Positions 35,856-43,959 of a DNA stretch of 64,000 nucleotides are shown here, in pieces; the first letter of the stretch is position 1; each line of letters begins with the position of its first letter. Source of the DNA: Candidatus Hydrogenisulfobacillus filiaventi. GTDB taxonomy: Bacteria; Bacillota; Sulfobacillia; Sulfobacillales; R501. The DNA is taken from the NCBI GenBank assembly GCA_902809825.1, contig LR778114.1:620001-684000 (forward strand), read 5' to 3'. The position numbers and the translations under genes are program-made. Below the pieces are notes generated by a model. That model was not told the origin of the DNA. It was given only the letters and a program-made list of their open reading frames with translations, and ran no database searches.

Positions 35856-35890
35856 GGGTTCCGGCGGCCGCATCCGGCCGGCCGGAACCC
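35856..35890 (-). repeat. Strong inverted repeat in the lplA leader
   Basis: GGGTTCCGGC (35856-35865) and GCCGGAACCC (35881-35890) pair perfectly, with a further 5-bp GGCCG/CGGCC extension inside. In the leftward transcript it sits 51 bases before the lplA start and has no T run. It could be an mRNA-processing or attenuation site between dsrE and lplA. Confidence 0.6.
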
Positions 35891-35985
35891 TCCTCCTCTG
35901 TTTTCATACCGCAGGCGGGCCGGCCCTGACAGCCGCCATTCGGGGGCAGCCGGCCGGTGCAAGGGTCGCAGTTGCACTGAAAGTA

Positions 35986-36360
35986 CTAGAACGTCATAAC
36001 CAGGTCGGACGCGAGCGCGGTTTCGTTGACGAAGGTCCCGCCCACCACGTCCGACACCTCGGGAATGAGATCCTCCTTGGTCATGTTGTTGAGGGCCAGG
36101 CTGGGGGCGCAAACCAGGAAGGTGACCCCGGCCTCGATGGCCTGGTCGATGAAATAGCGCAGCGTCTGGCCGCCTTCCATGATCGTGGCGGTTTCGGGCA
36201 CACCCTTCTTGAGCAGGGCGGTGCCGCGCATGGTGAACAGCATCGTCACCTCATGGCCCAGCAGGGCGGCGGCGGTGGCGAGGAAGAAGGGGGAGCCGGT
36301 GCGTTCGGGGGTATCGGGACCGGAGGTGTGGATATACAGGATTTTTTTGGTTTCGTCCAT
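35986..36360 (-). CDS. DsrE-family sulfur-carrier protein 1
   Basis: A 124-residue DsrE/F-fold protein starting ILYIHTSGPDTPERTGSPFF. One conserved Cys lies in TFLVCAPSLALNNM (near residue 82), a position used for persulfide transfer in DsrE3-type proteins. The ribosome-binding site is GGAGGT. It sits between lbpA and lplA, in keeping with passing sulfur to the sHdr complex. Confidence 0.87.
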   Translation of the reverse strand: MDETKKILYIHTSGPDTPERTGSPFFLATAAALLGHEVTMLFTMRGTALLKKGVPETATIMEGGQTLRYFIDQAIEAGVTFLVCAPSLALNNMTKEDLIPEVSDVVGGTFVNETALASDLVMTF

Positions 36361-36570
36361 CCTCGGGGGTACCTCCTTCAGGCAGGGGATCCAGGACGGA
36401 CCGGCGCCTTGGCCTGCCGGCCGGGCGCGGAGGTCCGGCGCCCCGGGCGTGCCGCTGCCGGCCCGGGAGCGAAGGCCGGCAGCAGGTGCTCGGGCAGCGC
36501 GAAGGGGTGCTGCCGGCCCGGGGCCGGGACGGACCCGGGCGGTGCCCCGTCCGATCCGCCCGGACGCCGG

Positions 36571-36999
36571 CTAGCACTGGATGTTGTCCGCCTCAATCTT
36601 AGCCTCATAGGCCTTGAGGGCCTCGTCCCCGGTGACCAGCTGGGCCTTGTCCGCCTCCCAGTCCGACGGCTGGATGCGGAAGAGCCAGTTGTCGTAGGGG
36701 GCGTTGTTGAGCATTTCCGGGTCAGCCTCTACCGCCTTGTTAATTTCGGCGATGGTGCCGGAGACGGGAGTGGAGATTCCGCCGACCCACTTGCCGCTCT
36801 CGAGGCTTCCGCCGGTCTGTCCGCGCTTCAGGGTCCGCCCCGGGGGCTTCAGGTGGCAGACCAGCATCTTGCCGGCCAGCTTCTGGCCGGCGTCTGTGAT
36901 GCCGACCTCGATGAGGTCCCCCACCGGCCGGGCCCAGACGTGCTTGTCGATCCAGTAGTATCGATCCTCGGGAACGTTACATCCGCGTACGACGGCCAT
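36571..36999 (-). CDS. lbpA: Lipoate-binding protein LbpA (GcvH-like) 1
   Basis: A 142-residue lipoyl-domain protein, related to GcvH but specialised for sulfur oxidation. The lipoyl lysine is K70 in SLESGKWVG. The start MAVVRGCNVPE aligns with the second copy (MAEIQGCDVPE), which decides ATG 36999 over ATG 37011. The C-terminus ends in Cys. No glycine-cleavage genes occur in the window, and the sHdr neighbours make the sulfur role firm by context. Confidence 0.92.
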   Translation of the reverse strand: MAVVRGCNVPEDRYYWIDKHVWARPVGDLIEVGITDAGQKLAGKMLVCHLKPPGRTLKRGQTGGSLESGKWVGGISTPVSGTIAEINKAVEADPEMLNNAPYDNWLFRIQPSDWEADKAQLVTGDEALKAYEAKIEADNIQC

Positions 37000-37125
37000 C
37001 AACCATCCCATCCTTGTTCGGGCGCCCCCGAGAGGCGGAGGGGCACCGCTGTAATGTGGGGCAAGAACGCTGGCGGCCACCGCGATCCGGCCCACCGCCC
37101 CCAGCATAGGAGTTTAGGGCGCAGA

Positions 37126-37155
37126 TATCTACATCCAAACGTACCTTCCGTTCAA
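37126..37155 (-). promoter_or_regulatory. Leftward promoter of lbpA-dsrE-lplA
   Basis: On the minus strand, TTGAAC (complement of 37150-37155), an 18-base spacer and TAGATA (complement of 37126-37131), about 127 bases before the lbpA ATG. Confidence 0.5.
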
Positions 37156-37180
37156 AAACCGCTTCACCCCTTTTCGGATA

Positions 37181-37236
37181 GGTCAATATACTTTGATGAA
37201 TTTGAAAAAACCGGTATAGGCGCGTCAGAATTGACC
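37181..37236. repeat. Inverted repeat GGTCAAT...ATTGACC between the sHdr promoters
   Basis: GGTCAAT (37181-37187) and ATTGACC (37230-37236), 42 bases apart, lie between the two promoters. They could be two operator half-sites for a regulator that acts on both directions. Confidence 0.4.
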
Positions 37237-37343
37237 GGGTTGGCTAGGTAAAAACGACTAGAGCGGGCCCGAACCGACGTTTCTGTCGCTCTTACTTCAA
37301 CCGCTTACCGAACGCGGCGCAAGGATTCAGGCCGGTTGGGCAA

Positions 37344-37372
37344 TTGGTACTGAGTTAATCGAGTGATACACT
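37344..37372 (+). promoter_or_regulatory. Rightward promoter of the sHdr operon
   Basis: TTGGTA (37344-37349), a 17-base spacer and TACACT (37367-37372) with TGA just before the -10 (extended -10). Transcription would start near 37379, about 67 bases before the dsrE ATG. Confidence 0.6.
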
Positions 37373-37445
37373 GCCGTCGAGCCTAAGGTGAATGGCTAAC
37401 TAGTCATTAGTAATCATCGAGCACGGGAGAGGGAAGGCGAGGACC

Positions 37446-37814
37446 ATGGCGCGTTTTCTCTACGTCCAGACCGCCGGGCGGGAGCGGCCGGAACGCTGCT
37501 TTACGGTGTTCTTCATGGCGACCGCGGCCCGGGCGATGGACCACGAGGCCGAGATCGTCTTCACCCAGACCGGACTCTCGATGTTCGAGCCCGGCTTCGC
37601 TCAGGCGACCGGCGCCTTGGACGGGAGCAAGCGCACGCTGGCCGATTTTATCCGCATGGCCGTCGACAACGACGTGACCTTTTACGGATGCCGCCTCAGC
37701 CTGCCGCTCTGCAAGCTGCAGCCGGAGGACGTCGAATGGCCGATGCGGTGGATCGGGGCAGCCGACCTGCACGACCTCCTGCTCGATGCGGACCGCGTGG
37801 TCTACCTGAGCTGA
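37446..37814 (+). CDS. DsrE-family sulfur-carrier protein 2
   Basis: A 122-residue DsrE-fold protein starting MARFLYVQTAGRERPERCF. It has Cys18, and a Cys pair in FYGCRLSLPLCK (about 78 and 85). The region corresponds to the reactive Cys loop of the first copy. First gene of the sHdr operon. Probable persulfide donor to the complex; the direction of transfer cannot be read from sequence. Confidence 0.87.
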   Translation: MARFLYVQTAGRERPERCFTVFFMATAARAMDHEAEIVFTQTGLSMFEPGFAQATGALDGSKRTLADFIRMAVDNDVTFYGCRLSLPLCKLQPEDVEWPMRWIGAADLHDLLLDADRVVYLS

Positions 37815-37840
37815 TCGATTCCGGTTAACGCCCGAAGGGG

Positions 37841-38566
37841 GTGCTGAACGTGGAGGAAACCGAGGGCCACACCATGATTCAGGACCTCGATGAAATCGGC
37901 AATTTCGACGCCGAAAGCCTCCTGCAGGCGATCAAGTCGGATATCCGGTATCACGAGGTCATTCATGGCTGCCTCAACTGCGGCATCTGCAGCGGTTCGT
38001 GCCCGTCCCACCGGTTCTTCGACTACTCGCCCCGCATCGTGATCCAGACCGTGCTCAACGGCGATGCGGAAAAGGTCAAAGAGATGATGGACGAGTACAT
38101 CTGGGCCTGCGCCCAGTGCTACACCTGCGCGCTGCGGTGCCCGTTCCACAACTCGCCCGGCGGCCTGGTCATGATCATGCGCGAGGTGGCGGTGTGGCGC
38201 GGCATGCCGGCGGTGTCGCGGCTGCTGAAGCCCTACGGCCGCGTGCTGCTGAAGGTGCTGTCCATCGGTAACCAGCTGACGCCCGACATGATCCAGCCGG
38301 ACTTCTTCCCCGACTGGGGGCCCAAGATTCCGTGGAGCTCGACGGACCTTGCCATCAAGCGTAAGGCGATTCCGGTGTACACCTTGCAGGTAACCACCTC
38401 GGCCTGGAAGGTCTCCCCGGAGACTTCGTACGAGTTGTACACCATCTACGAAGAGACCGGGATCTTCAAACTCGTCGAAGACGTCGACCCCAACCTCTTT
38501 GAAGTGGTCAACGACATGGTCCAGGAGCTGCGGGAGCAGGTCGAAGAGGAACGGGCCCGGAGCTAG
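37841..38566 (+). CDS. hdrC1: sHdrC1, iron-sulfur subunit of the sulfur-oxidising Hdr-like complex
   Basis: A 241-residue protein with two [4Fe-4S] motifs: Cys44, 47, 50, 54 (CLNCGICSGSCP) and Cys90, 93, 96, 100 (CAQCYTCALRCP). It passes electrons between HdrA-type flavin and HdrB-type cubane or non-cubane clusters. Order dsrE-hdrC1-hdrB1-hdrA-hyp-hdrC2-hdrB2-lbpA is that of sHdr loci in sulfur oxidisers. The GTG at 37841 is used; an ATG at 37874 is an alternative. Confidence 0.94.
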   Translation: MLNVEETEGHTMIQDLDEIGNFDAESLLQAIKSDIRYHEVIHGCLNCGICSGSCPSHRFFDYSPRIVIQTVLNGDAEKVKEMMDEYIWACAQCYTCALRCPFHNSPGGLVMIMREVAVWRGMPAVSRLLKPYGRVLLKVLSIGNQLTPDMIQPDFFPDWGPKIPWSSTDLAIKRKAIPVYTLQVTTSAWKVSPETSYELYTIYEETGIFKLVEDVDPNLFEVVNDMVQELREQVEEERARS

Positions 38567-38599
38567 CCCGCCGGCATCCTGCAAAAGAGGAGGTTCGCG

Positions 38600-39805
38600 A
38601 TGGCCACGCAAATTCGCGCAAGCGGTTGGGAATTCGTGACCAAGAAGGTCGACAAGCGGGAGATCCGCGACAACCCCCCTGAGGATCCCCGGGAGCTGCT
38701 GGCGGAGCTGGAGGCCAAGGGCGAGGTCAAGGTCATCCACATCAAGCCGGAGAACAAGCCGGTGGAAGTGGAGACCATGCTCGGCCGCAAGAAGCGGATC
38801 CCGACCAACAAGCTCTGGCACCACAAGTCCTGCGGTCAGTGCGGGAACATCCCCGGCTACCCCACCTCCATTATGTGGTTCATGAACAAGCTCGGGCTGG
38901 AGTACCTGGACGAAACCCACCAGACCTCCTGCACGGCGTGGAACTACCACGGGTCCGGTACCTCCAACCTGGTGGCCCTGGCCAGCGTGGCGGTGCGCAA
39001 CTGGCACCGGGCTTATGAGACCGGCTACTACCCGCTCATCCACTGCGGCACCTCCTTCGGCAACTACAAGGAGATGCGCAACCTGCTGGTCGAGCACAAG
39101 GAGCTGCGCGACGAGGTGCGGCGGGTGCTGGCCAAGGTGGGCCGGGAGCTGGTCATCCCCGAGGAGATCGTCCACTACAGTGAGTGGCTGCACGTGATGC
39201 GGCACGAGGTGGCCAAGCTCAAGGTCTACGACGTGTCCAACGTCATCGCCACCGTCCACCCCGCCTGCCACGTGTGGAAGATGATCCCCGAGGACGTGAT
39301 CTACGACCCCATGGTGTACGGCGGCGAGCGGCCGGCCCCCACCACCTCGGTGCTGCTGGCCCTGGGCGCCAACGTGGCCGACTACTCCACCTGGTATGAC
39401 TGCTGCGGCTTCGGCTTCCGGCACATCCTGACCGAGCGGGAGTTCTCGCGGTCGTTCTCCTTGGAGCGGAAGATCAAGGTCATGGTCGAGGAGGCCAACT
39501 CCGACGTGGCCATCACCCAGGACACCGGCTGCACCACCACCCTCGACAAGAACCAGTGGATCGGCAAGGCCCACGGGTACAACTACGAGCTGCCGGTGAT
39601 GTCCGACGTCCAGTTCGCCGCCCTGGCCGCGGGGGCCGACCCCTACAAGATCGTCCAGCTGCAGTGGCACACCTCCAGCTGGGAGAAGCTGCTGGACAAG
39701 ATCGGCATCGACTGGCGGTCCTCCAAGGCGGCCTACGAGGAGTACCTGGCGGAGCTCAAGGCCGGGCGCGAACCCGATCAGCTCTACATCCCGCCCGTGC
39801 GCTAA
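38600..39805 (+). CDS. hdrB1: sHdrB1, cysteine-rich subunit
   Basis: A 401-residue HdrB-type protein. Cluster-binding candidates are Cys78 and 81 (HKSCGQCGNIPGYP), Cys111, Cys268-269 (DCCGFG) and Cys311 (DTGCTTT). In methanogen HdrB the second CCG motif ends in CxxC; here the tail reads GCTTT, so one ligand is missing, as expected of sHdrB1. A basic 70-residue N-terminal extension precedes the first cluster motif. The ribosome-binding site is AAGAGGAGG. Confidence 0.93.
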   Translation: MATQIRASGWEFVTKKVDKREIRDNPPEDPRELLAELEAKGEVKVIHIKPENKPVEVETMLGRKKRIPTNKLWHHKSCGQCGNIPGYPTSIMWFMNKLGLEYLDETHQTSCTAWNYHGSGTSNLVALASVAVRNWHRAYETGYYPLIHCGTSFGNYKEMRNLLVEHKELRDEVRRVLAKVGRELVIPEEIVHYSEWLHVMRHEVAKLKVYDVSNVIATVHPACHVWKMIPEDVIYDPMVYGGERPAPTTSVLLALGANVADYSTWYDCCGFGFRHILTEREFSRSFSLERKIKVMVEEANSDVAITQDTGCTTTLDKNQWIGKAHGYNYELPVMSDVQFAALAAGADPYKIVQLQWHTSSWEKLLDKIGIDWRSSKAAYEEYLAELKAGREPDQLYIPPVR

Positions 39806-39841
39806 TCGGCCACCCATTCGGGAAAAAGGGGAGGAAAAACC

Positions 39842-40888
39842 GTGGCAACGCAGGTGATGGTAATCGGAGGAGGCCCGGCCGGGCTCCGGGCGGCCAAGTC
39901 GCTGGCGGACTTCGGCATGGATGTCATCCTCGTGGAACAGAACGGCTACCTGGGCGGTGCGGTGGCGACCCACCAGTACCAGGTGCTGATGCCCGACTTC
40001 TCCAGCGGTCCCCAGCTGATTAAGGAGCTGTCCGACGCCGTCAACCAGAACGACCGGGTGACCGTGGCCCTCAACACCCAGGTGGGCAACGTGCGTGAGC
40101 GCGGGCAGGGCTTCCAGGTGGAGCTGACCGGCGGCACCAAGAAGACCGTGGATGTGTCCGCAGTCGTGCTGGCCACCGGGTTCGACCACTTCGACCCCCG
40201 CAAGGACCCCAAGTACGGCTACGGCCTCTTCCCGGACGTCATCACCGGCGCCGAGCTGGAGGAGATGCTGGCTAAGGGCCCGGTGAAGCGGCCGTCCAAC
40301 GGCGAGACTCCCAAGTCGGTGGCCTTCATCTACTGCGTCGGCTCCCGTGACCGCCACGTGGGCCACACCTACTGCTCGCGGGTGTGCTGCGCGGTGTCCA
40401 CCAAGCAGGGCATCGAGCTGCGCCACCAGCTGCCGGATGCCAAGATCGCCATGTTCTACATGGACGTCCGTACCTACGGCCTGTGGGAGGACACCCTCTA
40501 CTGGCGGGCCCAGGAGGACGAAGGCGTCATCTACGTGAAGGGCCGTATCGCCGAGATCACGCAGCAGAAGGGCACCCCCGTCCTGAAGGGCGAGGACACC
40601 CTGGTGCGCGGGCCCTTCGAGTGGCCCTTCGACCTGGTGGTGCTGGCGGCCGGCATGGAGCCCAGCGCGGGCACCAAGGCCATGGCGGCCAAGTTCGGGG
40701 TCGACCTCGAGGAGCACGGCTTCGTGAAGCGGACCGGATCCATCGCCTCCAGCGCGCTGACCTCCAAGCCGGGGGTGTTCGTGGCCGGCGCGGCCAGCGG
40801 CCCCAAGGCCATCGAGGACTCCATCACCGAGGGCGACGCGGCGGCTGCGGAGGCGTTCCGTTACCTGAAGTCTCGGGTCTTGGCCTAA
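39842..40888 (+). CDS. hdrA: sHdrA, flavoprotein subunit
   Basis: A 348-residue FAD protein. The N-terminal Rossmann motif is VIGGGPAGLRAAKSL; a cysteine group (Cys165, 178, 182, 183 in YCVGSRD...TYCSRVCC) binds an iron-sulfur cluster. It is shorter than methanogen HdrA, as usual for sHdrA. It starts at GTG 39842 after GGGGAGG. Probably the flavin centre that moves electrons from sulfur oxidation to the respiratory chain. Confidence 0.94.
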   Translation: MATQVMVIGGGPAGLRAAKSLADFGMDVILVEQNGYLGGAVATHQYQVLMPDFSSGPQLIKELSDAVNQNDRVTVALNTQVGNVRERGQGFQVELTGGTKKTVDVSAVVLATGFDHFDPRKDPKYGYGLFPDVITGAELEEMLAKGPVKRPSNGETPKSVAFIYCVGSRDRHVGHTYCSRVCCAVSTKQGIELRHQLPDAKIAMFYMDVRTYGLWEDTLYWRAQEDEGVIYVKGRIAEITQQKGTPVLKGEDTLVRGPFEWPFDLVVLAAGMEPSAGTKAMAAKFGVDLEEHGFVKRTGSIASSALTSKPGVFVAGAASGPKAIEDSITEGDAAAAEAFRYLKSRVLA

Positions 40889-40898
40889 AAGGGGCGTG

Positions 40899-41714
40899 AT
40901 GGGTGTGACCGAGGTAGAGGCGTTTCGCGCCCGGATTCAGAGCCCGGCGCTGGAGCCGGTGTGGCGGATGGCGCGGGAGAACATCGACAACCTGCCCTTC
41001 GATGACCTGCTGCAGGGGCTGGAGCGCTCTTCGCAGGTGATCCGCCACATCACCAACCCGCGGCACATCGCCATGGCGACGGAGAGCGACTGGGAGGAGG
41101 CGGTGCGCAAGCTGCGCAGCGGCCGGCGGCACCTGAGCGAGATCACCGGCCACATGGACCTGAGCCGCTTCCGCCTCTACCTGGCCTCGCTGGTTGAGGA
41201 CGACACCGGCAGCGTGGAGGACCGGGTGCAGGCCTTCGCCCTCTCCCTGCCCATGCTGCCGGCGGAGGTGGCCAAGGACATTGCCATCGAGTTCCTGCAC
41301 CTCGCGGCGCCGCGGCGGTACCCCCTGGTGACGGAATGGGTCTACTCCCACCGCACCGGGACCGGCGCACTGCCCTACCTGCTGGAGTTCACCAACGAGC
41401 CGGGGCAGAACGGCAAGGACCGGTTCCGCCAGTGGGGCGCGGGGTACCAGGGCGTGGCGGATCAGCTGCGCGTGCTGGAAGAGGAGTTGGATCGGCAGGG
41501 GCTGGCCAAGTGGGGCGCCTTCTCGGTGGACATGGTGCTGGCCTACTTCTACGCCGACTACCTCTACAAGATGTACTTCCAGACCACCTCGCGCTCGCTG
41601 TTCGGGGCCTTTCCCACCGCCTACGGGGTGATCTCTTACCTGCTGGGTCTACCCATCCCCAAGGAGGCCATGCCCACCGGACAAGGCTGGGAAGCGCCGA
41701 GTGACTGGATGTAA
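40899..41714 (+). CDS. Conserved hypothetical protein of sHdr operons (Hyp)
   Basis: A 271-residue soluble protein with no cysteine motif and no membrane helix, rich in charged helices. The position between hdrA and hdrC2 is that of the 'hyp' gene found in sHdr operons. Function unknown; a structural subunit is possible. The ATG at 40899 follows AAAAGGGG. GTG 40896 is an alternative. Confidence 0.88.
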   Translation: MGVTEVEAFRARIQSPALEPVWRMARENIDNLPFDDLLQGLERSSQVIRHITNPRHIAMATESDWEEAVRKLRSGRRHLSEITGHMDLSRFRLYLASLVEDDTGSVEDRVQAFALSLPMLPAEVAKDIAIEFLHLAAPRRYPLVTEWVYSHRTGTGALPYLLEFTNEPGQNGKDRFRQWGAGYQGVADQLRVLEEELDRQGLAKWGAFSVDMVLAYFYADYLYKMYFQTTSRSLFGAFPTAYGVISYLLGLPIPKEAMPTGQGWEAPSDWM

Positions 41715-41738
41715 CCGCGACGTAAGGAGGTGACCGTG

Positions 41739-42437
41739 GTGCCCAAGGGAGCCGGAATTCACGAGCGCTCACTGGTTGACGACGACCAGATTATCGAGTT
41801 CGAGAACTACGTCATGGACGGGGTCGACATCTCCGGCCGCTGGAACACCTTCATCAAACCGCGGGTCCACGCTGATTTCGAGACCCAGACGTTGGACGAG
41901 ATCCGCCGCGACCTGACGGGGGCCAGCATTGACCGCTGCATCCAGTGCGGGATGTGCACGGCGGGCTGCACGGTGCAGTCGGAGGTGCCCGATTTCAACC
42001 CCCGGGCCTACATTTACTGGGTGCGCACCGGCCGGGTGGATGAACTGAAGAAGCACGCCGACACCATCTGGCGCTGCGTGGGCTGCTACAACTGCACCCA
42101 CCACTGCCCCAAGGGCGTGAACACGGCCGAGGTCATTGAGGCTATCGGCCAGTGGTTGCACAAGGTGGTGCCCGAGAAGATGAGCGAGACCTTCCGGGCC
42201 AACCACGAGGCCTACCGGCATCATCTGGCCGAGCACGGGCGCCTCAACCTGGCTCTCCTGCAGGCCGACTTTCTGCGCCGCGTGGGACGCACGCAGGAGC
42301 TGTTCTCCCCGGAGATGAAGAAGACGGCCATCAAGACCATGCTGGACGGGCGCGCCATCCGCACCATGATGATCGGACGGCCTGCGAAGTGGCGCGCCAG
42401 CCGGCGGGTCCTACTCGGGCAAGCGGGAGGGCAATGA
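41739..42437 (+). CDS. hdrC2: sHdrC2, iron-sulfur subunit
   Basis: A 232-residue protein with two [4Fe-4S] motifs: Cys67, 70, 73, 77 (CIQCGMCTAGC) and Cys113, 116, 119, 123 (CVGCYNCTHHC). The GTG at 41739 was chosen because AAGGAGG (41724-41730) would overlap an upstream GTG at 41730; GTG 41736 is possible. Pairs with HdrB2 as the second half of the complex. Confidence 0.93.
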   Translation: MPKGAGIHERSLVDDDQIIEFENYVMDGVDISGRWNTFIKPRVHADFETQTLDEIRRDLTGASIDRCIQCGMCTAGCTVQSEVPDFNPRAYIYWVRTGRVDELKKHADTIWRCVGCYNCTHHCPKGVNTAEVIEAIGQWLHKVVPEKMSETFRANHEAYRHHLAEHGRLNLALLQADFLRRVGRTQELFSPEMKKTAIKTMLDGRAIRTMMIGRPAKWRASRRVLLGQAGGQ

Positions 42438-42438
42438 C

Positions 42439-43359
42439 ATGGCGTTACAAACGGGGTACTTTCCGGGCTGCTCCCTGAAGACCATCGACCGCGCCTATGA
42501 CCTCAGCACCCGCATCGTGGCGCGGGACCTGGGCATCGACCTGGTCGAGGTGGAGGACTACTCCTGCTGCGGCGCCGGCGAGCTGAAGGGGGAAGGCATC
42601 CGCAGCCACTTCCTGCCGGCCCGCAACCTGAGCCACCTGCTGCAGCAGGGGCAGAACGAAGTGGTGGTCTCCTGCAACGTCTGTTACCATGAGCTGTCGC
42701 GGACGGCCTACAACTTCGGCCTGGGCGGCGAGACCGCCAACGCCATCCAGAACCTGCTGGAAGCGGCGGAGGAGAAGCCGCTGACGGAGAAGCCGTCGGT
42801 GCGCAACACCCTCGAATACCTGACCGACGTGGTGGGGCTGGACGAGATCAAGGCCCACGTGAAGCGGCCCCTGACCGGCCTGCGCGTGGCCCCCTACTAC
42901 GGCTGCCTCTACCACCGGCCGGGCGACATGCTCTCCTCCATCCAGATCGCAGGGGAGGACCCCGAGCGGCCGCACTTCATGCATGACCTGCTGGAGGCCA
43001 TCGGGGCCACGGTGGTGGAGCACCCGGCCGAAACCCTCTGCTGCGGCGGTAAGAACCTCCTGTCCGATGAGCGGGTGAGCGGGCGCCTGACCGGGCGGAT
43101 CCTCTCCCAGGCCAAGGGCAGCGGGGCCGACGTGCTCTCCCTCATGTGCCCCAAGTGCGCGGGCGGGCTGGACGCCCTGCAGTTCCGGGCCATCAATGCC
43201 GTCGGGGAGGGCGCCCGCCTGCCGGTGATGTACTACACCCAGCTGGTGGGGCTGGCTTTCGGCCACAGCCCGCGGGAGCTGTACATCGGCGACATGGAGT
43301 CCGACGCCCTGGAACTGGTCAACCGCTTCCTGAGCGGGGCGAAGATGGCCAACGTCTAG
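42439..43359 (+). CDS. hdrB2: sHdrB2, CCG-domain subunit
   Basis: A 306-residue HdrB-type protein with both CCG domains: Cys11, Cys43-44 and Cys79/82 (SCNVCY), then YYGCLYHRP, LCCGGKN and MCPKCAGG in the C-terminal half. The set would bind two non-cubane [4Fe-4S] clusters, the site of disulfide chemistry in HdrB. One base separates it from hdrC2. Unlike HdrB1 it keeps both full motifs. Confidence 0.95.
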   Translation: MALQTGYFPGCSLKTIDRAYDLSTRIVARDLGIDLVEVEDYSCCGAGELKGEGIRSHFLPARNLSHLLQQGQNEVVVSCNVCYHELSRTAYNFGLGGETANAIQNLLEAAEEKPLTEKPSVRNTLEYLTDVVGLDEIKAHVKRPLTGLRVAPYYGCLYHRPGDMLSSIQIAGEDPERPHFMHDLLEAIGATVVEHPAETLCCGGKNLLSDERVSGRLTGRILSQAKGSGADVLSLMCPKCAGGLDALQFRAINAVGEGARLPVMYYTQLVGLAFGHSPRELYIGDMESDALELVNRFLSGAKMANV

Positions 43360-43491
43360 GCGGAAGCAACGCGGGTGCGCCGCTGATGGGACCGGAACGG
43401 TCGCGGGTCGGATGGGGCGCTGATTGGGGCGCCCCTTCCCGCGCACCCGGACCGCCATCGGAGTACGCGGGACTGAGGAGGCGGAGGAACG

Positions 43492-43935
43492 ATGGCCGAG
43501 ATCCAAGGTTGCGACGTCCCGGAGTCGCTGTACTATGACCTCGAGAATAACGTGTGGGTACGGCCGGACACGGACGACACCATTCTGGTGGGCATGACCG
43601 ACCCTGCCCAGACCCTTTCCGGCAAGATCCTGTTCTGCCGTCCCAAGCGCAAGGGGACCCATGTGACGCGGGGGCATTCCCTGGCCTCGCTGGAAAGCGG
43701 CAAGTGGGCGGGTCCGCTGGTGAGCCCCCTGGACGGGGAGATCGTGGAGGTCAATCAGCGCCTGCTGGAGGAGCCGGCGCTCTTGAACATCGACCCCTAC
43801 GGTCAGGCGTGGATCATCCGCCTCAAGCCCGACCCGGGCCAAAGTTGGGACCATTTGTACACCGGGGACGAAGCGATCCGGCGCTACCGGGAGATCATTC
43901 AACGCGACAAGATTCAGTGCATGCGGTGCAGCTAG
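43492..43935 (+). CDS. lbpA: Lipoate-binding protein LbpA 2
   Basis: A 147-residue GcvH-like protein, paralog of the leftward copy. The lipoyl lysine is K71 in SLESGKWAG. The C-terminus ends in IQCMRCS, with two Cys (one in copy 1). The ribosome-binding site is GAGGCGGAGG. A 132-base gap after hdrB2 has no terminator, so it is likely in the same transcript. Confidence 0.92.
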   Translation: MAEIQGCDVPESLYYDLENNVWVRPDTDDTILVGMTDPAQTLSGKILFCRPKRKGTHVTRGHSLASLESGKWAGPLVSPLDGEIVEVNQRLLEEPALLNIDPYGQAWIIRLKPDPGQSWDHLYTGDEAIRRYREIIQRDKIQCMRCS

Positions 43936-43959
43936 CATTCCCTTGGGGGTGGGAGGGTC

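Larger units (their letters stand above)
37000..37445. other. Divergent control region of the sHdr locus (446 bp)
   Basis: The gap between lbpA1 (leftward) and dsrE2 (rightward) is clearly richer in A+T than its surroundings from about 37120 to 37440. It holds two facing promoters and an inverted repeat (listed separately). No gene was found; frames here lack homology. This is the main control region for sulfur oxidation in the window. Confidence 0.75.

Noticed and set aside
36361-36570. Repeated GCTGCCGGCCCGGG in the gap between dsrE1 and lbpA1
   Set aside because: Short GC-only repeats are expected by chance at this base composition and no structure or spacing pattern supports a role.
37802-40717. 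Long open frame antisense to the hdr genes
   Set aside because: No homology, no ribosome-binding site, and it lies wholly over the strongly supported hdrC1-hdrB1-hdrA genes.
36571-43935. LbpA genes as glycine-cleavage H proteins
   Set aside because: No gcvT or gcvP is nearby, both copies carry the LESGKW lipoyl motif in an sHdr setting, and a dedicated lipoate ligase is adjacent.
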